The notes under the pieces are model-generated. The model saw only the letters and a program-made list of their open reading frames with translations, was not told the DNA's origin and searched no databases. Source: Streptomyces canus (GTDB lineage: Bacteria > Actinomycetota > Actinomycetes > Streptomycetales > Streptomycetaceae). Taken from it: a stretch of DNA of 64,000 nucleotides. Shown here piece by piece: positions 17,087-26,125 of the stretch. Made by a program: the position numbers and the translations under genes. Within the stretch, counting starts at the first letter, position 1. Each line of letters starts with the position of its first letter. Where the stretch lies: contig NZ_KQ948670.1 in assembly GCF_001514145.1 (NCBI RefSeq), forward strand, positions 122,654 to 186,653. The letters run 5' to 3'.

Positions 17087-19558
17087 GTGGTCGAGCACGA
17101 CAGGACGGTGGGCGGCGATCCTCAGGAGGAGCTGGCTGCCCGGCTGCGCCTGCTCCAGGAGTTGTCGAAGCGGGGCGTACGGGCCCTCGCACGGGACGCC
17201 GGGCTCAGCTCGTCGTCGCTGTCGCGCTACCTCAGCGGCCAGACCGTTCCGCCGTGGCCCGCGGTGATCGCCCTGTGCCGCCTCGTCCAGCGCGACCCCC
17301 GCCCGCTGCGCCCGCTGTGGGAGCGGGCCTCCAACCCCCTGCCGGCACCGCCGAGAACCACCCGCCAGGTCCACCCCCCGTCACCGCCCGCCGGTGCCCC
17401 GCGCCCGCCCCGCAACGACCTCCCGCGCGACGTGCCCGACTTCACCGGCCGCGAGGCCCAGCTCACGGCCGTACTCGACGGGCTGGTCGGCAGCCGGGTG
17501 ATCGCCGTCGACGGCATGGCGGGCGTCGGCAAGACCTGCCTGGCCGTGCACGCCGCGCACCGGCTCACCGCCGACTACCCGGACGCCCAGCTCTACCTGG
17601 ACCTGCATGGCTTCACCGAGGGCCGCAAGCCGCTCGACCCCGACCGCGCCCTGCGCACCCTGCTCGCCGCCCTGGATGTGCCGTCCGAGAAGGTCCCGCA
17701 GGAAGGCGGTGTCGAGGAACTGGCCGCCTGCTGGCGCTCCGAACTGGCCCACCGGCGAGCCGTCGTGGTCCTCGACAACGCCGCCGACGCCGACCAGGTC
17801 CGCCCGCTGCTGCCCGGCGGCCCCTCCGTCGCCCTCATCACCAGCCGCAACCGGCTGCTCGGCCTGGACGAGGTCCCGCCGGTGTCACTGGACGTCCTGA
17901 CCGAACAGGAGAGCGCCGAGCTGCTGGCCCGCGCCAGCGGCGAGGCCGAGGGCCGCGAGGGGCGCCTGGCCCGCGACCCCGAGGCCACGGCAGAGGTCCT
18001 GCGCCTGTGCGGCCGTCTGCCTCTGGCCCTGAGGCTGGCCGCGGCCCGGCTGCGGCACCGGCCGGGCTGGACCGTCGGCATCCTCGTCGAGCGGATGGCG
18101 GAGGGGGCGAGCGAGTTCGACACCGCGTTCGCCATGTCCGTACGGCAGTTGGACCGCGCCAAGGCCCGGCTGTTCCGTCTGCTGGGCCTGCTGCCGGGGT
18201 CGTCGTTCGACGAGCACGTGGCAGCCGCCCTGGCCGACGTGCCGCTGCGCAGCGCACGCGAGATGCTGGAGGACCTGCTGGACGCGCACCTCGTCCAGCA
18301 GCCCGCGGCCGGCCGCTACCGCCTGCACGACCTGGTCCACCAGCACGCCCGCCACGCCACCATGGAGCAGGACTCCGCGGCGGAGCGGGACCGGGCGCTG
18401 ACCCGGGTGCTCGACTACTACGTGCACGCGGCGGCTGCGGCGGATGCCGCGATGCCGTTCCTGTCCCTGAGCCGCGAGGCCACCGTGGACCGCCCACCGT
18501 CCCAACCGCCCCACTTCGACGACAAGATCGCGGCCCTGATCTGGTTCGGCACCGAGTACCTCAACCTGCTGGCCGCCTTCGAGGCGGCGGAGGAGGCCGG
18601 GGCCGACCGGCACCTGTGCGAACTCCCGCGCTTCATGCGGGCCTACTTCGCCCGGCGCTGCGGCACCACGATGCTCAACGGCCTCTTCGAACGGTCCCTG
18701 GCCGCCGCGCAACGCCTCGGCGACCCCCTGCAACTGGCCGAGGCACACAGCGACTTGGGGTTCGCCCGCTACAACGCGGGCCGCATGGCGGAGGCGAGTG
18801 CCGCGTACGACGCGGCGGCAGCGGTGGTGTCGCGGGCGGGTGACCTCCGCGCGGAGGCCGAACTGACCATGCGGCGCGGTTACTTGGCGTGGGACGAGGG
18901 ATACGTCGAGGAGCCGCTGGGCCTGTTCCGTCTCGCGGCGAAGTTGTACGCGGACGCCGACTGCCCGATGGGCACGGCCCACGCGACCGCGTACGAGGCC
19001 TGGGCGCTGCTGCAACTGGGGCACCGCGAGGAGGCGGCGCAGTTGGCCCGTACGGCGCTGGCGGCCCCACCCGCCGACGGAGCATGGCCGCCCACCCTGA
19101 CGGCCCTGATCACGCTGGGCGTGGCCATCGCCCATGAGGACCCCGACGAGGCCGTCGGCCACCTCCACCAGGCGCTCGCGCTGGCCCGCGAGGACGGCCA
19201 CCAGCACAACGAGGCCTGGTGCCTGAACTGCCTCGGCGTCGCCCTGCGCCGGATGGGCCGCTACGAGGAGGCCCTGACCCGTCACGAGCAGGCGTTCGCG
19301 CTCCTGGAGGAACTGTTCGAGGACCACTGGAAGATCCATTTCCTCAGTGCCTACGGCGAGACCTGCCGCCTGGCAGGCCTGCCCGACCAGGCCCTGCGCC
19401 TGCACCACCAGGCCCTGGAACTGGCCCCGAAGCTGGGCCACCGCCACGCCGAGGCCCTGGCCCACGAGGGCATCGCAGCGATCCTCGACGAGACGGACCC
19501 GGCAGCGGCGGCGGAACACCGGGCGGCGGGGCGGGCTGTTCTGCCGGACCCGCACTGA
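17087..19558 (+). CDS. XRE-NB-ARC-TPR STAND regulator
   Basis: 823 residues. An N-terminal helix-turn-helix (about 15-65: ALARDAGLSSSSLSRYLSGQ) is followed by a Pro-rich linker. The NB-ARC ATPase has P-loop GMAGVGKT at about 142, Walker B RAVVVLDNAAD, sensor ALITSRNRLLGL and GRLPLALRLAAARL, with a winged-helix segment ending LHDLVHQHARHA. The C-terminal half is a TPR array (LGFARYNAGRMAEASAAY, LGVALRRMGRYEEALTRHEQ). Such proteins act as nucleotide-gated transcription switches. The target is unknown. The start is GTG at 17087 after a GGGGGAG run; a longer frame upstream looks noncoding. Confidence 0.85.
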   Translation: MVEHDRTVGGDPQEELAARLRLLQELSKRGVRALARDAGLSSSSLSRYLSGQTVPPWPAVIALCRLVQRDPRPLRPLWERASNPLPAPPRTTRQVHPPSPPAGAPRPPRNDLPRDVPDFTGREAQLTAVLDGLVGSRVIAVDGMAGVGKTCLAVHAAHRLTADYPDAQLYLDLHGFTEGRKPLDPDRALRTLLAALDVPSEKVPQEGGVEELAACWRSELAHRRAVVVLDNAADADQVRPLLPGGPSVALITSRNRLLGLDEVPPVSLDVLTEQESAELLARASGEAEGREGRLARDPEATAEVLRLCGRLPLALRLAAARLRHRPGWTVGILVERMAEGASEFDTAFAMSVRQLDRAKARLFRLLGLLPGSSFDEHVAAALADVPLRSAREMLEDLLDAHLVQQPAAGRYRLHDLVHQHARHATMEQDSAAERDRALTRVLDYYVHAAAAADAAMPFLSLSREATVDRPPSQPPHFDDKIAALIWFGTEYLNLLAAFEAAEEAGADRHLCELPRFMRAYFARRCGTTMLNGLFERSLAAAQRLGDPLQLAEAHSDLGFARYNAGRMAEASAAYDAAAAVVSRAGDLRAEAELTMRRGYLAWDEGYVEEPLGLFRLAAKLYADADCPMGTAHATAYEAWALLQLGHREEAAQLARTALAAPPADGAWPPTLTALITLGVAIAHEDPDEAVGHLHQALALAREDGHQHNEAWCLNCLGVALRRMGRYEEALTRHEQAFALLEELFEDHWKIHFLSAYGETCRLAGLPDQALRLHHQALELAPKLGHRHAEALAHEGIAAILDETDPAAAAEHRAAGRAVLPDPH

Positions 19559-19605
19559 TGCGTTCCGTGACACGGGGTGCCGCAGGCAGGCCACCATCAC
19601 GTCTC

Positions 19606-20325
19606 TCAAAGCGGAGGCATGAGTGAGGCCAACGTGGCCGGCTGCACGGCGTTCGCGGCGGCCGAGCCCCGCAGCAGCGCGGACAGGTCGTGCGGCTGGG
19701 CCTGCTCATCGGTGGGGGCCGCCGCTGCGATGCGGTCCAGCCGGAAGCCCCGGCCGGCTTGTCGTGTGCGGCACCAGGCGATGAGATACCACCGTCCGTC
19801 GGCCGTGAGCAGCCCGGCCGGCTCCACCGCGCGGTCGCTTCGGCGTCCTGCCGCGTCGACGTAGGACAGACGTAGAACGGTCTGGGTGGTGAGGGCTTGC
19901 TCCACCGCGGCGCGGACCGCGGTGTCGGCCGGCGTCGGCAACGACACGATCCGTGCGGCCAGTTGCTGTGCCGCCGCCGAGGCGCGGCCGGTCATCGAGG
20001 CCGCGATTTTCAGGCCTGCCGTGCGGGTCGCCCCGGCGTACGGGGTGGAGACGTCGACTGCGGCCAGTGCGACCGCCAGCGCCGAGGCCTCCTCGGCGGT
20101 GAAGTGGACCGGGGGCAGGGTCATCTGCGGGTCGATCGCCCAGCCCCCGCCCCGCCCGGCCGTGGCGCGTACCGGGACACCTGCCTCCATCAGCGTCTGG
20201 AGGTCACGCTGCACCGTACGCGTGCTCACCTCGAAACGTGCCGCGAGCGCGGCGACCGTCAGCGGCCGCGGCGCCGCCGCGCGCAACTCTTCCACCAGCG
20301 CATAGAGCCGGGCAGTGCGATTCAC
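19606..20325 (-). CDS. WYL-domain transcriptional regulator
   Basis: 239 residues. An N-terminal DeoR-type winged helix (ARLYALVEELRAAAPRPLTV, RFEVSTRTVQRDLQTL) is followed by a WYL ligand domain (RLSYVDAAGRRSDRAVEPAGLL then DGRWYLIAWCRTRQAGRGFRLDRI). It begins at GTG, ten bases after the stop of the esterase gene, and is probably cotranscribed with it. WYL regulators often respond to small molecules or nucleic-acid ligands. Control of the esterase gene is a reasonable inference. Confidence 0.85.
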   Translation of the reverse strand: MNRTARLYALVEELRAAAPRPLTVAALAARFEVSTRTVQRDLQTLMEAGVPVRATAGRGGGWAIDPQMTLPPVHFTAEEASALAVALAAVDVSTPYAGATRTAGLKIAASMTGRASAAAQQLAARIVSLPTPADTAVRAAVEQALTTQTVLRLSYVDAAGRRSDRAVEPAGLLTADGRWYLIAWCRTRQAGRGFRLDRIAAAAPTDEQAQPHDLSALLRGSAAANAVQPATLASLMPPL

Positions 20326-20335
20326 GTGGGCGACG

Positions 20336-21274
20336 CTACCGTCCCGTCGTGGACAAGAAGTCGCGCTCGCGGCGCAGTTCCCGCTCGGTGACGGTCAGGG
20401 GAAACAGCGTGAAACCGTGCATGGCTCCGGCTACGACCCCGAGCCGTACCGGCGCCCCCGCCGCCTGCCACCGCTGCGCCAGGAACAACGAGTCGTCCAG
20501 CAGAGGATCTTCGGTGCCCACGACGATCCGGGCCGTCGGCAGGCCCGCAAGGTCGGCGAACAGCGGGGAGAGCTCGGGATCACGGCGCTGCTCCGCCCCG
20601 GAGCCCGGTGTGAACAGCTCGTACGTACGCCGCAGGGTGTCGGTGTTGCTCAACAGCCGCCTGGAGCCGAACGAACGCTGGCTGGGTGTCATCGACAGGT
20701 CGTAGGGCCCGAAGAGCAGGTGGGCCGCCCGGAACGCGCCGGTGACGCCGTGCCGGTCCCGAAGTCGCAGCAGTGTCATCACGCTCAGGTGGGCTCCGGC
20801 CGACTCGCCGCCGATCAGCAGCCGTTCGGTACCGAACTCGGCAGCGGTGTGCTTCACCAGCCACCGGGCAGCCACTTCGCAGTCGTCGGGCCCTGCCGGG
20901 AAGGGGTGTTCCGGCGCGAGTCGGTAGTCCACGCTCACCACCGCCAGCCGAGCCCGCTCGGCGAGCAGCCACAGCCGCTCGTCCTGCCCGTCCGCAGAAC
21001 CGAACGCCCAGCCGCCTCCGTGGAAGTGCAGATACACGCCGTCGACGCGATCCGGCACGAAGACCCGCACCTTGACACCGCCCTCGACGACACGGTCTTG
21101 GCCGTACGGCAGTCTCGTGGGCGGCGTGTCGCCACCAAGGCGGTTACGCCGCAACGTGGCCAGCAGGTCCGCGCCCGGTGTTCCTTCGCGCGCCGGTCGG
21201 CTCGCGGCGGTCGCCTCGAACTGTGCGTTGAAGGCCAGGGTCTCGGCGAGGCAGTCCTCATCGGTGATCATCAC
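20336..21274 (-). CDS. Alpha/beta hydrolase, HSL-type esterase
   Basis: 312 residues. Motifs of the hormone-sensitive-lipase (acetyl esterase) family are the oxyanion HGGGWAFGSADG, the nucleophile GESAGAHLSV, and the late acid/base stretch TEDPLLDDSL followed by GAMHGFTLF. It should hydrolyse short acyl esters in the cytoplasm. Adjacent GTG (21274) and ATG (21271) codons are both possible starts. It forms a two-gene unit with the WYL regulator. Confidence 0.85.
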   Translation of the reverse strand: MMITDEDCLAETLAFNAQFEATAASRPAREGTPGADLLATLRRNRLGGDTPPTRLPYGQDRVVEGGVKVRVFVPDRVDGVYLHFHGGGWAFGSADGQDERLWLLAERARLAVVSVDYRLAPEHPFPAGPDDCEVAARWLVKHTAAEFGTERLLIGGESAGAHLSVMTLLRLRDRHGVTGAFRAAHLLFGPYDLSMTPSQRSFGSRRLLSNTDTLRRTYELFTPGSGAEQRRDPELSPLFADLAGLPTARIVVGTEDPLLDDSLFLAQRWQAAGAPVRLGVVAGAMHGFTLFPLTVTERELRRERDFLSTTGR

Positions 21275-21680
21275 GCACCCACGGTCACACCCGTCCGCGA
21301 CAACCCCCTGTCACCTTTTCCTGGTGAGCCGCGTCACAGCCTGGCGCCTGGGGGTGTCGGAACGGCTGGTGGGGCGACGATCCGCCGTTCCACGCGCCGG
21401 TGCGCACAGGCACGCATGTGACCTACCGGGGAGGGTGGCCCCGAACGACCACCGCGGGTTGCTTGCGCCACCGCCGTGGTCGTCCCGGCGCCAGGTCATC
21501 GAGCAGACCGGCCGTCGGTACCGCGCGCCATCGGATCGTGGTCGGTGCGGCGCGAGCCCGGCCCGGCCAGGAGGCCGTGCGGCGACAGGAGATCGGCGGA
21601 AGCGGGCTGCAGTGAGACGGCTCCGGTCTCGGCGAGGGGAAGTGCGGCCCGACCGGGGCGACACCCCCCGCCGGGGCGCG
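21275..21680 (+). other. 406-bp gap with a possible dihydrofolate-reductase-family scrap
   Basis: No complete gene is visible. Bases 21361-21402 on the plus strand encode NGWWGDDPPFHAPV, which resembles the conserved WWGD-PP-H-PV motif of RibD-C/dihydrofolate-reductase-like proteins. The flanking codons do not continue that family. It is either the scar of a deleted gene or chance. The rest holds the upstream region of the esterase gene. Confidence 0.3.
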
Positions 21681-22259
21681 TCAGCCCCGCAGGCGCAGAC
21701 CGGCAATGAGGACCCCGACCAGCCGCCGCGGGTCGTAGTCGGGATCGCTGTCCGCGCCGATGCAGAGGTTGCCGACCCCGCGCATCAATTCGTACGCCCC
21801 GACGCCGGAGCGGATCTCACCGGCCGCGGCCGCGGCGTCGAGCAGCTGGGTGCACACGGGCACGAGGCGGTCGAGGAAGTAGGCGTGCAGCGTGTCGAAA
21901 CCGGAGTTGTCGGACTGCAGGACGCCCGCGAGTCCGTGCTTGGTGACCAGGAAGTCGACGAAGAGACTGATCCACCGCTCCAGCGCGGCATGCGCCGTCG
22001 CGCTGCTCGCCAGCAGGGCGGGGCCGGCCTCGGCGCAGGCGTCGACCTGGTGCCGGTAGACGGCGATGATCAGGTCGGACCGGGTGGGGAAGTGCCGGTA
22101 GATCGTGCCCAGGCCGACACCGGCCTCGGCGGCGATGTCACGCACCGGTGCCTCCACGCCCTTGGTGACGAACACCGCGGCGGCCGCGTCGAGCAGGTTC
22201 TCCTTGTTGCGCCGGGCGTCTTTCCGGCGTGGGGCCGCGCGCTCCGAGTCGTCGTTCAC
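21681..22259 (-). CDS. TetR-family repressor of the divergent aldo/keto reductase
   Basis: 192 residues from GTG at 22259, which has GGAGG about ten bases upstream. The N-terminal TetR helix-turn-helix is clear (RNKENLLDAAAAVFVTKGVE, DIAAEAGVGLGTIYRHFPTRSDL). The C-terminal ligand/dimer domain follows (AHAALERWISLFVDFLVTKHG). It is divergent from the aldo/keto reductase gene, and two matching palindromes lie between them, so it should repress itself and the reductase until a small ligand binds. Confidence 0.9.
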   Translation of the reverse strand: MNDDSERAAPRRKDARRNKENLLDAAAAVFVTKGVEAPVRDIAAEAGVGLGTIYRHFPTRSDLIIAVYRHQVDACAEAGPALLASSATAHAALERWISLFVDFLVTKHGLAGVLQSDNSGFDTLHAYFLDRLVPVCTQLLDAAAAAGEIRSGVGAYELMRGVGNLCIGADSDPDYDPRRLVGVLIAGLRLRG

Positions 22260-22288
22260 CGTGCCGCTTCCTCCGTCTCCTTGCAAAA

Positions 22289-22305
22289 ACGGAACGTTGT
22301 TCCGT
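22289..22305. promoter_or_regulatory. TetR operator 1
   Basis: ACGGAACGTTGTTCCGT is a 17-bp site with perfect 7-bp arms around GTT. It lies 30 bases upstream of the TetR GTG start. The CGGAAC/GTTCCG core recurs in operator 2. Confidence 0.75.
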
Positions 22306-22312
22306 ATCGTTT

Positions 22313-22329
22313 CCGGAACGAGGTTCCGT
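22313..22329. promoter_or_regulatory. TetR operator 2
   Basis: CCGGAACGAGGTTCCGT carries the same CGGAAC-N3-GTTCCG dyad as operator 1. Centre-to-centre spacing is 24 bp. It lies nearer the aldo/keto reductase start, consistent with control of both divergent promoters by one repressor. Confidence 0.75.
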
Positions 22330-22408
22330 TTGTCCATGATGGCAGAGCGGAGCCCGGCGACCAAGCCATGCCATGCCGCACGGCTGCACCCGTCACGGAG
22401 GAACATTC

Positions 22409-23428
22409 ATGCAGTACCGCACATTGGGCCGCACCGGTGTCCAGGTCAGCGCCCTCGCGCTCGGCGCGATGAACTTCGGCGCGATCGGCCGCACCACCCA
22501 GGACGAGGCCACCGCGATCGTCGACGCCGCTCTCGAGGCCGGCATCAACGTCATCGACACCGCCGACATGTACGGCGACGGCGAGTCGGAGGAGATGGTC
22601 GGCAAGGCCATCGCCGGTCGCCGTGACGACATCGTGCTGGCCACCAAGGCCGGCATGCCCATCGGCAACGAGCGCAACCACCAGGGCAGTTCGCGCCGTT
22701 GGCTGGTCACCGAACTGGACGCCAGCCTGCGCCGCCTCGGTGTCGACCATGTCGACCTGTACCAGATCCACCGCTGGGACCCGAACACCGGCGACGAGGA
22801 GACGCTGTCGGCCCTCACCGACCTGCAACGCGCGGGAAAGATCCGCTACTTCGGCTCCTCCACCTTCCCCGCTCACCGCATCGTGCAGGCCCAGTGGGCC
22901 GCCCACGAGCACCGCCTGAGCCGTTACGTCACCGAACAGCCCAGCTACTCCATCCTCCAGCGCGGCATAGAGACCCACGTCCTGCCCGTCACCCAGGAGT
23001 ACGGCCTCGGCGTACTGGTGTGGAGCCCGCTGGCCTCGGGCTGGCTGTCGGGTGCGATCCGCGCGGGCCGGGACATCACCACCCACCGCTCCGCGTTCCT
23101 GCCCGCGCGATTCGACACCACGATCCCCGCCAACCGGACCAGGCTGGACGCCGTCGAGCGACTGGCCACCCTCGCCGACGAGGCGGGCCTCACGCTCATC
23201 CAGCTCGCCCTCGGCTTCGTGACCGCCCACCCCGGCGTGACCAGTGCCCTCGTCGGCCCCCGTACGGTCGACCACCTGCGCGCCCAGCTCGCCGCCGCGG
23301 ACACCGTCCTGACCGACGACGTGCTCGACGCGATCGACGAGATCGTCGCCCCCGGCACCGATCTGGCCCCGGACGAGAAGTACGACACCCCGCCCGCGCT
23401 CCTCGACCCGTCACTGCGCCGCCGCTGA
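22409..23428 (+). CDS. Aldo/keto reductase
   Basis: 339 residues from ATG at 22409 after GGAGGAA. The NADPH-dependent reductase barrel has the full catalytic tetrad: Asp50 and Tyr55 in DTADMYGDGE, Lys80 in LATKAGMP and His121 in LYQIHRWD. The cofactor loop TSALVGPRTVDHLRAQL is present near the C terminus. It should reduce aldehydes or ketones in the cytoplasm. It is divergent from the TetR gene and 40 bases before the flavin-dependent oxidoreductase gene, so the two enzymes are likely cotranscribed and TetR-regulated. Confidence 0.9.
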   Translation: MQYRTLGRTGVQVSALALGAMNFGAIGRTTQDEATAIVDAALEAGINVIDTADMYGDGESEEMVGKAIAGRRDDIVLATKAGMPIGNERNHQGSSRRWLVTELDASLRRLGVDHVDLYQIHRWDPNTGDEETLSALTDLQRAGKIRYFGSSTFPAHRIVQAQWAAHEHRLSRYVTEQPSYSILQRGIETHVLPVTQEYGLGVLVWSPLASGWLSGAIRAGRDITTHRSAFLPARFDTTIPANRTRLDAVERLATLADEAGLTLIQLALGFVTAHPGVTSALVGPRTVDHLRAQLAAADTVLTDDVLDAIDEIVAPGTDLAPDEKYDTPPALLDPSLRRR

Positions 23429-23468
23429 CCGCCGGGGGAGACCCCAGGACGAAAGGGACCCACCGTCC

Positions 23469-24386
23469 ATGCCGCACCGACCCCCGCCCAGCTTCGGGAT
23501 CATGACCGCCCCCATGCAGGTCGACTACCACGACATCCTCCGGGTCTGGCGCGAGGCGGACACCATCCCCGCCATCGAGCACGCCTGGCTCTTCGACCAC
23601 CTCATGCCGATCGGCGGCGATCCTGACGGCCCGGCCTACGAAGGCTGGACCCTCCTCGCGGCCCTGGCCGCCCAGACCCGACGCCTACGGCTCGGCGTCA
23701 TGGTGACCAGCAACCGCTTCCGGCCACCCGCGATGCTGGCCAAGATCGCCACCACCGTCGACGTGGTCTCCGGAGGCCGGCTCGACTTCGGCATCGGCGT
23801 CGGCTCCCGCCCCGACCACCCCCTGGCCAGACGCGAGTACGAAGCCCACGGCCTGCCCTTCCACGACTCCGCCCAAGCGGTGAGCAGCCTCGCGGAGGCC
23901 TGCACCCTGATCAAGCGCCTGTGGACCGAGGAGAAACCCTTCGACCACCACGGCACCCACCACCACCTCACCGGAGCCTTCGGCAACCCCAAACCGGTCC
24001 AGCGCCCCCACCCCCCGCTCCTCATCGGCGGCCGTTCGACCGCGACCCTGCGCATCGCGGCCGAACACGCCGACCTGTGGAACATCCCCGGCGGCGACAT
24101 CGAGGACGTCGTCCGCCGCAGCGCCCTCCTGGACCGCTACTGCGGGGAGATCGGCCGCGACCCGGCCGAGATCACCCGCTCGATCCACCTGCCGGTCTCC
24201 TACGACCGTCCGGGCTCCACCCGCGACGCGATCACCGAAGCGATCGACGCGGGCTTCACCCACCTGGTCCTCGGCCTGCCGTCGCCCTACCCCGCGCACG
24301 TCGCCCGGTGGGTCACGGACGAACTCATCAACCCGTCTGTCCGACCCGTCACTTCCAGCCGTAGGCATACGCCGCGACCCACGTGA
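23469..24386 (+). CDS. LLM-class F420/FMN-dependent oxidoreductase
   Basis: 305 residues, complete luciferase-like TIM barrel. The N terminus FGIMTAPMQVDYHDILRVW and EHAWLFDHL are followed by RRLRLGVMVTSNRFRPPAMLAKIATTVD and RLDFGIGVGS, the conserved cofactor-contact stretches of the F420-dependent subgroup. The late PPLLIGGRSTATLRIAAEHADLWN is also standard. It probably acts with the aldo/keto reductase just upstream. Its 3' end overlaps the convergent GH16 gene by 38 bases. Confidence 0.85.
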   Translation: MPHRPPPSFGIMTAPMQVDYHDILRVWREADTIPAIEHAWLFDHLMPIGGDPDGPAYEGWTLLAALAAQTRRLRLGVMVTSNRFRPPAMLAKIATTVDVVSGGRLDFGIGVGSRPDHPLARREYEAHGLPFHDSAQAVSSLAEACTLIKRLWTEEKPFDHHGTHHHLTGAFGNPKPVQRPHPPLLIGGRSTATLRIAAEHADLWNIPGGDIEDVVRRSALLDRYCGEIGRDPAEITRSIHLPVSYDRPGSTRDAITEAIDAGFTHLVLGLPSPYPAHVARWVTDELINPSVRPVTSSRRHTPRPT

Positions 24387-25257
24387 TGTCGAGCTGCGCG
24401 CTGCTTCCCGGTGCCGCCCCCGGGCCCTCCAGAGCGCTTTCGTTCTGGAGTACCCAGGACAGCGGACGGTCCGGCACATCACGGGTGTCATGACCCGTCT
24501 GCCGGCCGTCGACGAAGAACCGGACGTGGCCAGGAGTCCACTCGGTGGACACCGTGTGCCACCGCGTCCATTCGTCGCTTCCCGGGAAGTAGCCCTGCTC
24601 ACCGCCACCACAGGGATGGTGGAAGGAGCTGAGGGATCCGGTCCACTCGCCTTCGGGGTGGTCCATCTCGCAGCCTCCGCCGTAGTGCAGCCACGCGGAC
24701 TTGTAGCCGGGCGCGAGTTTCGTGACCTTGATGCGGGCGCTGTACTTGCCGTATTTCATCTGCATCACCGCACGTGGCACCAGCGCCGCGGCATGCACGG
24801 GGCCGCCGTCGGAGGGTCGCCACATCCGGACCGACATCCTTCCGTCGCCGTTCGCCGCGGGACCGACGCTCACGGTGTCCTCCGGGTGGTAGACCCCCAC
24901 CACATCCCGCCCCCGGCTGCCGGCCGTGTCGGGCCAACCGGTCGGATACGCCCACCAGTTGTCGCGGTACTTCCCCTTCAGGCCCCCGCAGTAGGCCGCG
25001 GAGGTGTCGACGGCGTGCTCGCAGTCGCTGAAGGAACCCAGGGGCACCCGGTCGCCGTTGAAGTCCTCGGCGAGGACCTGCCAGAAGGGCCCGCAGTCAC
25101 CGCGGGGCAGGTGCGTGGCGGTCGTCCGGCAGGCGTCGGCCGGAGCGGGTGCCCCGTCGGCCCGTGGGAGGCCCAGGAGGCCGCCTCCCACGAGCAGGAG
25201 GCTCGAGACCATCACCAAGATGCGCTTGTGGTGGTGCGGCGCTGCGTGTGAACCCAT
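24349..25257 (-). CDS. Secreted GH16-family glycoside hydrolase
   Basis: 302 residues with a Sec signal (KRILVMVSSLLLVGGGLLGL, then a cleavage region near DGAPAPA). The jelly-roll body includes FWQVLAEDFNG, the outer-strand segment MKYGKYSARIKVTK, and CEMDHPEGEW, which matches the GH16 catalytic ExDxxE pattern (Glu197 nucleophile, Asp199, Glu202 acid/base). It should hydrolyse a beta-1,3/1,4-glucan or galactan outside the cell; the substrate cannot be read from sequence. A run of Cys residues may form disulfides. Confidence 0.8.
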   Translation of the reverse strand: MGSHAAPHHHKRILVMVSSLLLVGGGLLGLPRADGAPAPADACRTTATHLPRGDCGPFWQVLAEDFNGDRVPLGSFSDCEHAVDTSAAYCGGLKGKYRDNWWAYPTGWPDTAGSRGRDVVGVYHPEDTVSVGPAANGDGRMSVRMWRPSDGGPVHAAALVPRAVMQMKYGKYSARIKVTKLAPGYKSAWLHYGGGCEMDHPEGEWTGSLSSFHHPCGGGEQGYFPGSDEWTRWHTVSTEWTPGHVRFFVDGRQTGHDTRDVPDRPLSWVLQNESALEGPGAAPGSSAQLDITWVAAYAYGWK

Positions 25258-25431
25258 CCCGAGGCTCCTTCAGGCGGCCGACGCCGTCCGTCCTTGCCGC
25301 GCGGGGCACCGAGAGGGCATGAACCGCGGGGGGCGGACCGCACTTTCGCGAAGGAACATCCTCGCCCGCCGGACTCCGCGGCGCCATCCCCCGGACACGC
25401 CGCGAACCGGACGGCCGTTGCGGCCCCTGCC

Positions 25432-25749
25432 TCAGAACTCGCTGTCGATGCCGGTCACGACCGCCGCGCCCAACGGCGAGTCCTCCTCGGCCAGGCCGCT
25501 GTCCCGAAGGGCCCGGGAAACCAGCCGTACCGCTTCGGCTTCGGCCTGCGTTCGGTCGGCGGCCTCGACCTCGACCCGGGCGGCGAACATGCCGTCCTCC
25601 TCCACGGTCAGCACACTCAGATCCTCGCTCTCCCCGAGATCCGTGTTCCTGGGGTCCTGAGGCCGGAGCCTTCGCCCGATGTCGGAGCGGACGCTGTCGG
25701 GGACCCCGCGCAGGAACGTGCCGGGGACGGTGATCACGTAGGTGGTCAC
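25432..25749 (-). CDS. Conserved hypothetical 105-residue protein
   Basis: Starts at ATG with AAAGGAGTC upstream. MTTYVITVPGTFLRGVPDSV, then a second strand-rich stretch (LSVLTVEEDGMFAARVEVEAADRTQAE) and a helical end. It looks like a small cytosolic alpha/beta protein with an even charge distribution and no signal or membrane segment. I do not recognise a characterised family. It stands alone. Confidence 0.6.
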   Translation of the reverse strand: MTTYVITVPGTFLRGVPDSVRSDIGRRLRPQDPRNTDLGESEDLSVLTVEEDGMFAARVEVEAADRTQAEAEAVRLVSRALRDSGLAEEDSPLGAAVVTGIDSEF

Positions 25750-26125
25750 GGCGACTCCTTTCTGACGTCCTACCCGGTTCCCCGTCAGGCCGATCGGAAC
25801 CGAAGGCCCGGGGAAGGGTCACGGATGTGGAGAAGGTGTGTCGCGGAAGGTCGTTTTCTGGACCTGTCCCTGCATGGCGACGCCGATCGGGGGTAACCGC
25901 GGCCAGAACGATTGCAATTTCGGGATGGGCGGACGATGACGACGGCGATGAGGGCTGACACGGGCAGGGCACTGCCACACGGCGGAGGACCCCGCGCGGC
26001 GCAGCGATGGCCCCGTTGCCTTCTCCGTGACGCGTGAAGATCGGATCGTCGCTCTGACCAGGCTCCCATCGTTGTGCTGGACAACGTCTGGAGGCAAACG
26101 ACACGTATGGGAGGTCGGGACCGCA
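25750..26125. other. Divergent intergenic region, no gene seen
   Basis: 376 bases between the hypothetical gene and the REC-SpoIIE operon. It is somewhat less GC-rich than its surroundings (for example AACGATTGCAATTTCGGG). It likely holds both promoters. The ORFs through it show no family features. Confidence 0.5.

Noticed and set aside
15895..18843. 982-residue plus-strand open frame
   Set aside because: It covers several genes on the other strand and the true STAND gene in a different frame. Its translation is Arg/Gly/Pro-rich without any domain.
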